Assembly: GCF_001515305.1 (NCBI RefSeq)
Contig: NZ_LNQV01000011.1
Coordinates: forward strand, 1 to 64,000
Origin: Aquitalea pelogenes
GTDB taxonomy: Bacteria; Pseudomonadota; Gammaproteobacteria; Burkholderiales; Chromobacteriaceae
DNA length: 64,000 nucleotides
Direction: 5' to 3'
Shown: positions 47,610-56,941 of the stretch, piece by piece
Layout: every line of letters begins with the position of its first letter
How positions within the stretch are numbered: the stretch's first letter is position 1
Translations under genes and position numbers: made by a program
The notes under the pieces: model-generated
What the model saw: only the letters and a program-made list of their open reading frames with translations
What the model was told of the DNA's origin: nothing
The model's database searches: none

Positions 47610-49714
47610 TAGGCCTCCAGCAATGGCAGGGTGAGAAGAATGCGCGCGCCGTGCTGCTCGCCATTCCCCAATGTGACCTGACCATGGTGTTCCTCCGCTA
47701 TTTTCTTCACCACCGCCAGTCCCAGCCCCGTGCCCTTGGGCTTGCTGGTCACATAGGGCTCGAACGCGCGTGGCAGGAGCTCGGCAGGAAAGCCCGAACC
47801 GTTGTCCTGCACGCAGACGATCGCGTTTCTTCCTTCTTGTCGGCTGCTAATGTGAATCATCGGGATGTCAACGTCAAGGACCGCATCCTGTGCATTCTGC
47901 ATCAGGTTATGCAATACCTGCCGCAGCAGTGCGGCATCCCCCATGATCATCAGCGGCCTTTCTTCCAGTTCAATCTTAACAGCCGGATTGGATTCGTACA
48001 GCGTACTTACCTCTCGCACCACCTGATTGAGATCAAGTTCACTGAGTTTGATGCGCGGTGCCCGGGCATAATCGCGGAAGGCATCCACCATGTTCTTCAG
48101 TGCCGCCACCTGCTTGATGATGGTGTCGGTAGAGCGTTTGAGCATGTCCGCATCGGCAGTTTCAAGCTTGGCGGAAAGCTTCATCGCCAGGCGCTCGGCC
48201 GACAGCTGGATGGGCGTGAGCGGATTGCGGATTTCATGCGCCAGCCGCTTGGCCACTTCGCCCCAGGCCGCATCCCGCTGCGCCCGCGCCAGCTCGGTAA
48301 TGTCGTCGAACACCACAACATAACCGCTTCCGGAGCGTTCGGGCAAGCGGGCACCGCGTACCAGCAGGCTGCGCGCGCCCTGCCCGGTCATGTAGTCCAG
48401 CTGGGTTTGCCACTCTTCTTCCTGCTTGTTTTCACCATGCTGCAGCATGGTATCCACCAGGGGAATCAAGGCCGGTACCCGGGTGGACCACTGCTCTACC
48501 GGGTAGGGCACCAGCTCGGAAAAATCCACACCCAGAATGCGTCCGGCACTGGTATTGGCCGCGCGCAGCTGCCAGGCCGCATCCAGTGCAATCACCCCGG
48601 CGGAGAGATTGGCCAGAATACTTTCCAGGTAAAGCTTGCCGCTTTCCAGCGCCTGTTGGGTCTGGTTGGCCGTCTGGCGTGCTTCATCCAGCTGCTGGGT
48701 CATGCGGTTAAACAGCGTGGTGAGCATGCCCAGCTCGTCACGCCGGTATACCGGGTGGCGTTTGGAGAAGTCACCTTGCGCCACCGCACGCGTACCTGCG
48801 GCCAGCTCGGACAGCGGCGCGGACAGGCGTTCTGACAGAAACAGGGCAAATGCCAGCGCTGAGGTCAGGGCCAGCAGACAGGCTAGCGCCAGGGTGAGCA
48901 TGTAGAAGGTTTTCAGGCCATCGCGCGACAACAGTAGCTGGTGGTATTCGGCACGCGCGGTTTCGATCTGCTCGGCATCGCGGGCAATGGATTGCGGCGC
49001 GGCCTGCACCACTTGCAACACGCGCCATTCGCCTTCCAGCGTGCGATAGGGCAGCAATACGCGTAAGGTGAGTCCGGCGGCGTCATTCTCCACCGATTTG
49101 CTGCCCTGCCGCAGCTTCAGGCCGCGCAGGGCATCGCGGGATGGGGCCTGCGGCAATTGCCGGGTATTGCTGCTGGCAAAGTTGAGCAGTTGTCCGGATT
49201 TGTTGAAGATGGCCACCTCGCGCAAACCCAGTTGTTCGCGCAGGCGCTCCAACCGGGACGGCAGCATCAGGGACGGCATGCCGTCAATATCGTCCAGCAC
49301 CACGCGGCTCTTGCGGGCCACATCTTCCAGTACGTAGTTGAGCGCGCCCTTGCCCAGCTCCAGCCCGCGATCCAGCGCGGACTCTACCCGCACGTCAAAC
49401 CAGCTTTCGATACTGCGCGTCAGGAATTGTGCGGAAATGGTGAACACCAGCATGCCCGGCACCAGGGCGACCATGGCAAACATCATCACCAGACGCTGGG
49501 TCAGCTTGGCACCGAACACCCGGCCCTTCACCCGCTGGCGCAGCCGCAAGAGCTGCCGCCCCACCACGGCCAGCAGGCCAACCAGCAACAGGCTGTTGAG
49601 CCCGAACACCCACCAGTAGTATTCCGCCAGCTTGGAGGCATTGCCGGTGGCAATGGCCAGCAGGTAGAGCATGATGGCCCCGAACGTCGCCAGCGCAATG
49701 GCGGCGTAGCGCAT
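47609..49714 (-). CDS. ntrY: NtrY-type sensor histidine kinase
   Basis: A 701-residue inner-membrane kinase. It has N-terminal membrane segments (about residues 5-100), a periplasmic sensing region, a further helix and HAMP domain (LSERLSAPLSELAAGTRAVAQGDF), a PAS domain, the phospho-acceptor His in RLAHEIRNPLTPIQLSAERL, and a HATPase with NLMQNAQDAV and GTGLGLAVVKKI. It should phosphorylate the adjacent NtrX. Signal unknown; relatives respond to nitrogen, oxygen or redox state. Starts inside the DUF4390 stop codon (TGATG). Confidence 0.95.
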   Translation of the reverse strand: MRYAAIALATFGAIMLYLLAIATGNASKLAEYYWWVFGLNSLLLVGLLAVVGRQLLRLRQRVKGRVFGAKLTQRLVMMFAMVALVPGMLVFTISAQFLTRSIESWFDVRVESALDRGLELGKGALNYVLEDVARKSRVVLDDIDGMPSLMLPSRLERLREQLGLREVAIFNKSGQLLNFASSNTRQLPQAPSRDALRGLKLRQGSKSVENDAAGLTLRVLLPYRTLEGEWRVLQVVQAAPQSIARDAEQIETARAEYHQLLLSRDGLKTFYMLTLALACLLALTSALAFALFLSERLSAPLSELAAGTRAVAQGDFSKRHPVYRRDELGMLTTLFNRMTQQLDEARQTANQTQQALESGKLYLESILANLSAGVIALDAAWQLRAANTSAGRILGVDFSELVPYPVEQWSTRVPALIPLVDTMLQHGENKQEEEWQTQLDYMTGQGARSLLVRGARLPERSGSGYVVVFDDITELARAQRDAAWGEVAKRLAHEIRNPLTPIQLSAERLAMKLSAKLETADADMLKRSTDTIIKQVAALKNMVDAFRDYARAPRIKLSELDLNQVVREVSTLYESNPAVKIELEERPLMIMGDAALLRQVLHNLMQNAQDAVLDVDIPMIHISSRQEGRNAIVCVQDNGSGFPAELLPRAFEPYVTSKPKGTGLGLAVVKKIAEEHHGQVTLGNGEQHGARILLTLPLLEA

Positions 49715-50310
49715 CAGCTAGCTTCTTTCATGGTGATGCTGGTCCAGTTGGAGGACAGGCTCCATTCGCCGGAGCCAAGGGCATTGAGCTGGAAGGGTTT
49801 GGGCAGCTCGCTGATATCCAGCACCAGTCGCACCCGGCCTGCCACGCTGCCGGGGTTGCGCGGATCGAGCGCACCGCTTTGCAGGACGCGCCAGTCCTGA
49901 ATGGAACCCAGGGCACCCATGGCCTCGGACAGGGAGCGGTAATAATTTGAAAAACTGCCGATGGTGACGCGATAACGACTGGTCAGGGACTGATAGGACA
50001 GCTTGAACGTGAGGCTGGCGTGTGGCTCGAACCACTCTTTCAGATTGAGGTAATAGGCGGTACTGCGCGGCCGGGTCAGTTCGAACTCCAGCCGGAAGGT
50101 CAAGGTGACACCTTGTGCCAGCGCATCATTCAGGCTGCTGGATAACTTGGTCTGGAAGCGGGTGCTGAGCGAAAGCTGGCCATCTTGCGTCAGCTCGGCA
50201 TCGGCACGCCGCGCCAGAATGCCATCGGCCTGCGCCGTGGGAACGGCACAGACCAGTAGCCATAACACCAGGCTAATGCTTCGCAAGCAGCGCGTAATAG
50301 AAACCGTCAT
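49714..50310 (-). CDS. DUF4390 exported protein
   Basis: A 198-residue exported protein with a signal peptide (LVLWLLVCAVPTAQA) and a beta-rich DUF4390 domain (FRLEFELTRPRSTAYYLNLKEW as two consecutive pieces). The family is almost always found between rsmB and ntrY in betaproteobacteria and may sense an envelope signal for NtrY, which is inference from synteny. The ATG at 50310 overlaps the rsmB end by 38 bp; a downstream TTG is an alternative start. Confidence 0.87.
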   Translation of the reverse strand: MTVSITRCLRSISLVLWLLVCAVPTAQADGILARRADAELTQDGQLSLSTRFQTKLSSSLNDALAQGVTLTFRLEFELTRPRSTAYYLNLKEWFEPHASLTFKLSYQSLTSRYRVTIGSFSNYYRSLSEAMGALGSIQDWRVLQSGALDPRNPGSVAGRVRLVLDISELPKPFQLNALGSGEWSLSSNWTSITMKEAS

Positions 50311-51526
50311 GACGCTCACAGGGCAACAGTTGTTGCTGATTCAGGCATTCGGCATCGGCATGACGCGCCAGGAATGCAGCCAACTGCTGCTGATTTTCTT
50401 CCGGAAAAATCGAGCACGTAGCGTATAGCATTTTCCCGCCGGGCGCGAGTAGCCCCCATAGCGTGTCAACCATCTGCGCCTGCTGGGCAGCCAGGGTGGC
50501 AAAATCGCCCGGACGGCGCAGCCACTTGATGTCAGGATGACGGCGAACCACCCCGGAGGCCGAACAAGGCACATCGGCCAGAATGCGGTCGAACGGCTTG
50601 CCATCCCACCAGTCAGCCGCCTGCCCGGCATCGGCCGCGTGCAGGTTGGCGTGCAAGCCACCGCGCTGCAGGTTTTCCGCCACCCGTTGCAATCGCTGCG
50701 GGTCGATATCCAGCGCGGTCATCTCCACATCTGCCATTTCCAGCATATGACATGTTTTGCCACCCGGCGCGGCACAGGCATCCAGCACGCGCTGTCCGGC
50801 GTGCAGGTCCAGCAGGCGGGCAGCCTGCTGTGCGCCCCAGTCCTGTACCGACACCACGCCGTCAGCAAAGCCGGGCAGTTCGCGCACATTCACCGGCTTG
50901 TCCAGCAGGATGCCGCTGGCGTCATCCAGTGCTGTTGCCCCCATGCCCAGCGCTTCGAGCTGGGCCAGATAGGCGGCCACCGTGCTCTTGAGGACGTTAA
51001 CGCGCAGCGTCATCGGCGGATGGCTGTTATTCCACTCCAGGATGGACGACCACTCTTGCGGGTAGGCCTGCTGGATGGCTTTCACCCACCAGCGCGGGTG
51101 ATTGGTGGCAGCTTCCAGATCTTTCTGCGCCAGGCGCAGCATTTCCTCGCGCTGGCGCAAGAAGTTGCGCAGCACGCCATTAACCAGCGCCTTGAACTTG
51201 CCGCGGGCCAGCCGCTCTGCCAGCTTCACTGCCTCGTTGACGACGGCGTAATCGGCCGCGCGGGTGTATACCAGCTGATAGAAAGCCACCTGCAATACCC
51301 GCTCCAGCTGGGCATCCGGCAAGGCCTTGGGCACCAGGCGGCGCAACCAGAAGCGCAAGCGTGCCAGTTGACGCAGGCTGCCGTAGCAAATGTCCTGCAA
51401 GGCCGCGCGCTCTTGCGCAGTCAGGTCTGCGCTCTGGCGTTGTGCCTGGGCCAGCGCCTCGGTCAGGGTACGGCCGGATTCCACCTGGCCCAGCACTTCG
51501 GCGGCCAGTTGCTGTATGCGATGCAT
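50273..51526 (-). CDS. rsmB: 16S rRNA (cytosine967-C5)-methyltransferase RsmB
   Basis: RsmB methylates C967 of 16S rRNA with SAM. The 417-residue protein has the N-terminal NusB-like RNA-binding domain and a C-terminal Rossmann methyltransferase with DACAAPGGKTCHMLE, the motif DVPCSASGVVRRHPDIKW and catalytic Cys in YATCSIFPEEN. ATG 51526 (MHRIQQ) has AAGG upstream; the frame is open to 51547. Confidence 0.95.
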   Translation of the reverse strand: MHRIQQLAAEVLGQVESGRTLTEALAQAQRQSADLTAQERAALQDICYGSLRQLARLRFWLRRLVPKALPDAQLERVLQVAFYQLVYTRAADYAVVNEAVKLAERLARGKFKALVNGVLRNFLRQREEMLRLAQKDLEAATNHPRWWVKAIQQAYPQEWSSILEWNNSHPPMTLRVNVLKSTVAAYLAQLEALGMGATALDDASGILLDKPVNVRELPGFADGVVSVQDWGAQQAARLLDLHAGQRVLDACAAPGGKTCHMLEMADVEMTALDIDPQRLQRVAENLQRGGLHANLHAADAGQAADWWDGKPFDRILADVPCSASGVVRRHPDIKWLRRPGDFATLAAQQAQMVDTLWGLLAPGGKMLYATCSIFPEENQQQLAAFLARHADAECLNQQQLLPCERHDGFYYALLAKH

Positions 51527-51638
51527 GTCAAAACCTTGAAATGGCAAACGGCGAGGACTGTGCTCTCGCCGTATGAAAACGGCCGGTATCCGTCTGGCGG
51601 TACCGGCCCGTGTGTTCGTTCAGATGCGCATGATACGT

Positions 51639-52490
51639 TCAGCCCACGCCGCGCGCCATAGCGTGCAAGCGGGCAATGCGCTCCTCGGTATGCGGGTGGG
51701 TACGGAACAACTCGCCCACATCCAGCCCGGCCAGCGGGTTGATGATCATCATCTGGGCGGTTTCCGGATGGGCCTGCGCAGTGGGCATGGCAATACCTTG
51801 AGCGTAGTACTCGATTTTCTGCAATGCACCCGCCAACGCGAGCGGATCGCCGGAAATTTCGGCTCCGCCGCGGTCTGCCTCGAATTCGCGGGCGCGGGAA
51901 ATGGCCATCTGGATCAGGCTGGCCGCCAGCGGCGCCAGGATGGCCAGCAAGATGCCGGCCAGCGGATTGACCGGTCGACCGTTTTCGTCCCGCCCGCCAA
52001 AGAACATGGCAAAGTTGGCCAGCGCCGACACCGCACCGGCCATGGTGGCGCTGATGGTGGAAATCAGGGTGTCACGATGCCGCACATGGGCCAGCTCATG
52101 CGCCATCACGCCACGCAGCTCGCGATAGTCCAGCATGCGCATGATGCCCGTGGTGGCTGCGACGGCGGCATGTTCCGGGTCTCGCCCGGTGGCAAAGGCA
52201 TTGGGTTGCTCTTCGTGGATGACGTAAACCCGTGGCATGGGCAGGCCGGCACGCTGTGCCAGCTCGGCCACCATGCCGTAAAACTCGGGTGCCGACCGGG
52301 CATCCACCTCCTGGGCGTTGTACATACGCAACACCATTTGGTCTGAATTCCAGTAGGCAAACAGATTCATCCCGCCAGCAAACAACAATGCCAGCATCAA
52401 GCCGTTCCGCCCCCCGATGAGGGCACCGATCACACCGAGAAAAGCGACAAACGCGGCCATCAGCATGGCCGTCTTGAACATATTGTTCAT
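51639..52490 (-). CDS. htpX: Membrane protease HtpX
   Basis: HtpX is a zinc metalloprotease that clears damaged inner-membrane proteins. The 283-residue protein has the zinc motif [10 protein letters not shown] near residue 133, two N-terminal membrane segments (about 5-45) and two more after the active site. The ribosome binding site AAGGAGGG is strong. In E. coli htpX is Cpx-controlled; here it is inside the def-fmt-rsmB-ntrYX operon. Confidence 0.96.
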   Translation of the reverse strand: MNNMFKTAMLMAAFVAFLGVIGALIGGRNGLMLALLFAGGMNLFAYWNSDQMVLRMYNAQEVDARSAPEFYGMVAELAQRAGLPMPRVYVIHEEQPNAFATGRDPEHAAVAATTGIMRMLDYRELRGVMAHELAHVRHRDTLISTISATMAGAVSALANFAMFFGGRDENGRPVNPLAGILLAILAPLAASLIQMAISRAREFEADRGGAEISGDPLALAGALQKIEYYAQGIAMPTAQAHPETAQMMIINPLAGLDVGELFRTHPHTEERIARLHAMARGVG

Positions 52491-52524
52491 TTACCCTCCT
52501 TTTGCTGTGACCGTTGAAAGACGC

Positions 52525-53445
52525 TTACTGTCCCAGACGGGTTCCCGCCAGCGTGGCGCGGCCTGCGGCAAAGTCGCGTGCGCCCAGACGTTTGCCACCA
52601 GCAGCCTGCAGTTGCGTCAGCACCACTAGTCCCTCGCCACTGCCCACCACCACGCCATCGGCATCCGCACGCACCACCAGGCCAGGCTCGGCCTGACCGG
52701 TAATGGCATGGGCCTGCCACAGTTTCAGCGGCTCGCCAGCCAGCTGGGTAAAGGCACCCGGTGCCGGGTTGTAGGCACGGATGGCACGGGCAATGTCGGC
52801 GGCTGGCAGTTGCCAGTTCACCTCGGCTTCTGCCTTGGTCAGCTTGTGCGCGTAGGTGACGCCTTGTTCCGGCTGCGGCTGCGCATTCAGGCCATCCAGT
52901 GTCGCCAGGGTGCTGACAATGGCTTCGGCCCCGCACACAGCCAGCTTGTCATGCAGGCTGGCCGCGGTGTCGTCCTGGCTAATGGCCAGCGGGTGTACCG
53001 ATAACATGGCACCGGTATCCAGCCCCACATCCATCTGCATGATGGTGATGCCGGTTTCACTATCGCCAGCCAGAATGGCGCGCTGAATGGGAGCGGCACC
53101 GCGCCAGCGCGGCAGCAAGGAGGCATGGATGTTCAGGCAACCACGCGGCGGAATGTCCAGCACCGCCTTGGGCAGCAGCAGGCCGTAGGCCGCCACCACC
53201 ATCAGTTCGGCACCGATCTCCCGCAGCATGGCCTGGGCTTCGTCGGTCTTGAGCGATAGCGGCTGCTCCACCCGCAAGCCGTGTTCCAGCGCCACTTCCT
53301 TCACCGGACTGGGCTTGAGCTTCATGCCACGCCCGGCCGGACGGTCCGGCTGGGTCAGCACCAGGGCAATTTCATGACCGGCGGCCAGCAAGGCGCGCAG
53401 CGCGGCCGCGGCAAATTCCGGCGTACCGGCAAAAATCAGTTTCAT
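52525..53445 (-). CDS. fmt: Methionyl-tRNA formyltransferase
   Basis: Fmt formylates initiator Met-tRNA using 10-formyl-THF. The 306-residue protein begins [19 protein letters not shown] and has the folate-binding and catalytic motif [19 protein letters not shown], then the C-terminal OB domain ([11 protein letters not shown]). Def, encoded just upstream, later removes the same formyl group. ATG 53445 is the family start. Confidence 0.97.
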   Translation of the reverse strand: MKLIFAGTPEFAAAALRALLAAGHEIALVLTQPDRPAGRGMKLKPSPVKEVALEHGLRVEQPLSLKTDEAQAMLREIGAELMVVAAYGLLLPKAVLDIPPRGCLNIHASLLPRWRGAAPIQRAILAGDSETGITIMQMDVGLDTGAMLSVHPLAISQDDTAASLHDKLAVCGAEAIVSTLATLDGLNAQPQPEQGVTYAHKLTKAEAEVNWQLPAADIARAIRAYNPAPGAFTQLAGEPLKLWQAHAITGQAEPGLVVRADADGVVVGSGEGLVVLTQLQAAGGKRLGARDFAAGRATLAGTRLGQ

Positions 53446-53527
53446 CGTCAACCCGCAATCAGCAAGACAGGACGCGCCTGTCTTTATCAGCATCACCTGT
53501 CCGACCAGTACCGGACAGGTTCATTCA

Positions 53528-54031
53528 TCACATATTCTGTTTTTCGCGCTTTTTCAGCTTGGTGCGAATCCGGCCTTGCTTGAGTTCGGACAGGTATTCG
53601 ACAAACACCTTGCCATCCAGATGATCAATTTCATGCTGAATGCAAATGGCCAGCAAGCCGTCGGCTTCCAGTTCATACTGGGCACCGGTGGCATCCTGTG
53701 CACGCACCTTGACCCGCTCGGCCCGGGTAACCTTGTCGTAGATGCCGGGCACCGACAGGCAGCCTTCTTCGTATACGGTTTCACCTTCTTTTTCGATGAT
53801 GACCGGGTTGATGAAGACACGGCGTTCGTTGTGGTCCTCGGAAATATCCATTACCACCAGCCGCTTGTGATAGTCCACCTGGGTGGCAGCCAGGCCGATA
53901 CCCTTGGCCTCGTACATGGTTTCAAACATGTTGTCGATCTGGGTCTGCAAGGCAGCGTCAAAGGTCTCGACCGGCGTGGCCACGGTATGCAGACGCGCAT
54001 CCGGATAATGCAAAATGTTCAGCAGCGCCAT
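53528..54031 (-). CDS. def: Peptide deformylase
   Basis: Def removes the N-formyl group from new proteins using Fe(II) or Zn. The 167-residue protein has the three PDF motifs: [17 protein letters not shown] and the metal-binding QHEIDHLDG. Start is ATG 54031 ([11 protein letters not shown]), with GGAG upstream. It is the first gene of the def-fmt-htpX-rsmB-DUF4390-ntrY-ntrX operon and divergent from the lysM gene. Confidence 0.96.
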   Translation of the reverse strand: MALLNILHYPDARLHTVATPVETFDAALQTQIDNMFETMYEAKGIGLAATQVDYHKRLVVMDISEDHNERRVFINPVIIEKEGETVYEEGCLSVPGIYDKVTRAERVKVRAQDATGAQYELEADGLLAICIQHEIDHLDGKVFVEYLSELKQGRIRTKLKKREKQNM

Positions 54032-54156
54032 CGGTTTTATTGCTCCAAGTTGTCGTAATGCCATCAGCACGTCGATAATAGACATGTCTGACGCATGCTC
54101 GTTTGTCAAAGGAGCGCTCGCGGGCGCTCATTACACTCAATATTGGGGCACTTTTC

Positions 54157-55193
54157 ATGCGTAAAAGTATTATATCGCTTGCTTTGGCTCTGGGACTGGC
54201 TCTCCCGGCTTTTTCCGACACCCTGACCATCAAGCCCGGCGCACCGGCGCGTTATACCGTGGTGAAGGGTGACACGCTGTGGGGTATTTCCGGCCGTTAT
54301 CTCAAGAGCCCGTGGAAATGGCCCGCCTGTGGCAGATGAACAAGAGCGAAATCAAGAACCCGCACTGGATCTACCCGGGCGACGTACTGGTACTGACCTA
54401 TGTCAACGGCCAACCGCGCCTGACGCTGGAAAAAGGCCGTCAGGGTGATGTACGCCTGTCGCCGCAGGTCCGCATGTCCGACATCGACAAGGCCATCGCC
54501 AGCATTCCGGCCAAGGCCATCGAGCCTTTCCTGTACCGTCCGCTGGTGGTGAACGAAGAAGAATTCCTGAGCTCGCCGCGCCTGGTGGCCGGTCCGGGAG
54601 AACGTCTGGCTTTTGGCTCTGGCGATCGCATTTTTGCCAATGGCGTTGCCAGCACCGGCACCTGGCAGGTGTACCGTGCCAGCAAGCCGCTGATTGATCC
54701 GGTTACCAAGGAAAACCTCGGCTACGAGGTGATGTATGGCGGTGATGCCGTGGTGGACAAGCTGGGCGAAGAAATCCAGACCATGCACCTGACCAAGGTG
54801 AACAGCGAGATTCTGGTAGGCGACCGCCTGATCAAGGCCCCCAGGGACCAGTTTGTCAGCTATGTACCGCATAGCCCGGATGCCAATATCCAGGGACAGA
54901 TCATCTCGGTCTATGACGGTGTGGACGGCGCGGCCCAATACTCCAACGTAGTGATCAACCGTGGCAAACGTGAGCAGGTGGAACCGGGCGATGTGTTCAA
55001 CATCGTCAAGAATGCCAAGCCGGTTACCCTGATCATGGCGGATGGAGAGAAAAAAGAAGTCACCCTGCCCGGTCAGAGCATTGGCAAGATCTTCATCTAC
55101 CGCGTATTCGACAAGGTTTCCTATGGCCTGGTGCTGGACAGCACCGACGCGGCCAGCGTGGGGGATGTAGTCAACTCGCCGGAAAGCGAATGA
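54157..55193 (+). pseudogene. LysM-domain exported protein, interrupted by a one-base frameshift
   Basis: The gene encodes a signal peptide (MRKSIISLALALGLALPAFS) and a LysM domain (YTVVKGDTLWGISGRYLKSP) for peptidoglycan binding, followed by about 280 residues typical of the LysM proteins encoded before dprA in betaproteobacteria. The frame breaks inside the LysM repeat: after TGG at 54319 one C is missing from a CCC run (CCC should be CCCC), giving WPACGR and a stop. With the base restored it reads [20 protein letters not shown] and continues to 55193. It may well be a sequencing error. The end overlaps dprA by 4 bp. Confidence 0.88.
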
Positions 55194-56272
55194 GCCAGCT
55201 GAACGAAAACTGGCTGCTGCTGGCCCTGACACCGGGCATAGGCCCGGCCGGTTTTCTCAAGCTGATTGCCGCCTTTGGCTCCGCCAGCCATGTGCTGGCG
55301 GCCAGCACCGCACAAACCGCACCGCTGATCGGGCAGGACATCGCCCAGGCACTGCGCGAGAGACGTGCCGAGGCAGACGCCAAGGCGGCCCTCGCCTGGG
55401 CCGAACAAGAGAATTGCAGCCTGCTCAGCCTGCTGGATGACGATTACCCGCAAGCACTGGCAGAAACTGCCGCCCCGCCTCCGCTGCTGTTTGCCCGCGG
55501 GCAGCGCGCCTTGTTGCAACGTCCGATGCTGGCCATGGTAGGCAGCCGTAGTGCCACCCCGCCGGGCAAGCAGATCGCCGAGGACTTTGCCCGCCAGCTG
55601 TCCGCCCACGGTTACACCATCGTCAGTGGCCTCGCCAGTGGCATTGATGCCGCCGCACACCGTGGTGCCTTGCAGGAATCAGGCTCCACCATTGCCGTCA
55701 TCGGCACCGGGATTGACCGGGTGTATCCGGCCAGCAACCGCGAGCTTGCCCATCAGATCGGCCGCTCAGGCCTGATTTTGTCGGAATTTCCGCTTGGTGC
55801 CGGTCCGGTTGCCGGCCATTTCCCGCGCCGCAACCGCATCATCGCAGGCTTGTCCCGCGGCTGCCTGGTCGTGGAAGCCAATATCAATTCCGGCTCGCTG
55901 ATTACCGCCCGGCTGGCTGCGGAAAGCGGGCGCGAAGTCATGGCGGTTCCCGGTTCGATTCACAACCCGCAAGCGCGCGGCTGTCACCGCTTGCTGCGTG
56001 ATGGTGCCCGCCTGATCGAAACCGTGGATGACGTGCTGGATGAAATCGGCCGTGTGTCTTCGCCCCCGATCACGCCGGCAGCAACAGCAGGGGAAAATCA
56101 GCCGGTGGACGACCCGATTCTGGCGATCATGGGCTTTGATCCGGTGAGCAGCGAGGCGCTGGCAACACAACTCGGGTTGACGCAGGGAGAGGTTTACGCG
56201 ATGCTGCTGGAGCTGGAACTTGCCGGCAAGCTGACCAGCCTGCCCGGCGGACGGGTTCAGCGACTGGTCTGA
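55190..56272 (+). CDS. dprA: DNA-processing protein DprA
   Basis: DprA protects incoming single-stranded DNA and loads RecA during natural transformation. The 360-residue protein has a SAM-like N-terminal region, the Rossmann core (MVGSRSATPPGKQIAEDF, IVSGLASGIDAAAH, SEFPLGAGPVAGHFPRRNRI) and a C-terminal winged-helix DML1-like domain. Its ATG overlaps the lysM stop. Together with type IV pili this is consistent with competence, though other com genes are not in view. Confidence 0.95.
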   Translation: MSQLNENWLLLALTPGIGPAGFLKLIAAFGSASHVLAASTAQTAPLIGQDIAQALRERRAEADAKAALAWAEQENCSLLSLLDDDYPQALAETAAPPPLLFARGQRALLQRPMLAMVGSRSATPPGKQIAEDFARQLSAHGYTIVSGLASGIDAAAHRGALQESGSTIAVIGTGIDRVYPASNRELAHQIGRSGLILSEFPLGAGPVAGHFPRRNRIIAGLSRGCLVVEANINSGSLITARLAAESGREVMAVPGSIHNPQARGCHRLLRDGARLIETVDDVLDEIGRVSSPPITPAATAGENQPVDDPILAIMGFDPVSSEALATQLGLTQGEVYAMLLELELAGKLTSLPGGRVQRLV

Positions 56273-56313
56273 TCCGGACCAGTCCCTGTAGTAGTTCATT
56301 TGAAGAAGACCTG

Positions 56314-56772
56314 ATGTTTGACGTTCTCACTTATTTGTTCGAGCAGTATCGTGATCCGGATGCCTTTGGCGACCGCGGCTCGCTGATGCGCCAGCTGGAA
56401 GCCGCCGGCTTCGAAGACGAAGAAATCAACGATGCACTCGACTGGCTGGACAATGTCGCCAATATGGTTGACGGCCTGTATGCCAGCGCGGATGACGCGG
56501 TGGGCATGCGCATTTACGCCGATGCCGAACTGGAACGCCTGCCCACCGATGTGCGCGGCCTGATCCAGTTTCTGGAAGATCATGGCGCGCTGTCGCCATC
56601 GCAGCGGGAAATGGTGATAGACCGGCTGTGCGAACTACCCGATGACGACATCAATGTCGGCTCGGCCAAGCTGGTGGCACTGATGGTGCTGTGGGCACAA
56701 AAAGCGGAACTGCCCATCCTGTTGGGTGAAGAACTGCTGGATGCCATTCATGGCGAACCCACCATGCAATGA
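56314..56772 (+). CDS. smg: Smg family protein (DUF494)
   Basis: A 152-residue acidic, helical cytoplasmic protein starting MFDVLTYLFEQYRDPDAFGD, which fits the Smg/DUF494 family. The smg gene regularly lies between dprA and topA in betaproteobacteria, as here. Molecular function is not known. Confidence 0.92.
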   Translation: MFDVLTYLFEQYRDPDAFGDRGSLMRQLEAAGFEDEEINDALDWLDNVANMVDGLYASADDAVGMRIYADAELERLPTDVRGLIQFLEDHGALSPSQREMVIDRLCELPDDDINVGSAKLVALMVLWAQKAELPILLGEELLDAIHGEPTMQ

Positions 56773-56839
56773 CTTGTCAGCGCTGGCGCTACGGGCTTAC
56801 CATCCCGCCTCGCCTGACAGTTACGGCAGGGAATTTTTA

Positions 56840-56862
56840 CAAGAGCGCCAATTGCGCTCTTG
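56840..56862 (+). terminator. Terminator after smg with duplicated 3' arm
   Basis: Stem CAAGAGCGC/GCGCTCTTG followed by TTTTATTT. The downstream arm plus T-tract (17 bp, 56854-56870) is repeated once in tandem at 56871-56887 with one change, so the upstream arm can pair with either copy. Confidence 0.85.
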
Positions 56863-56941
56863 TTTTATTTGCGCTCTTGCTTTATTTGATAGATAGAACC
56901 GCTATCAACCGGATGTTTCCGGTACACACTGAAACGAAAAC

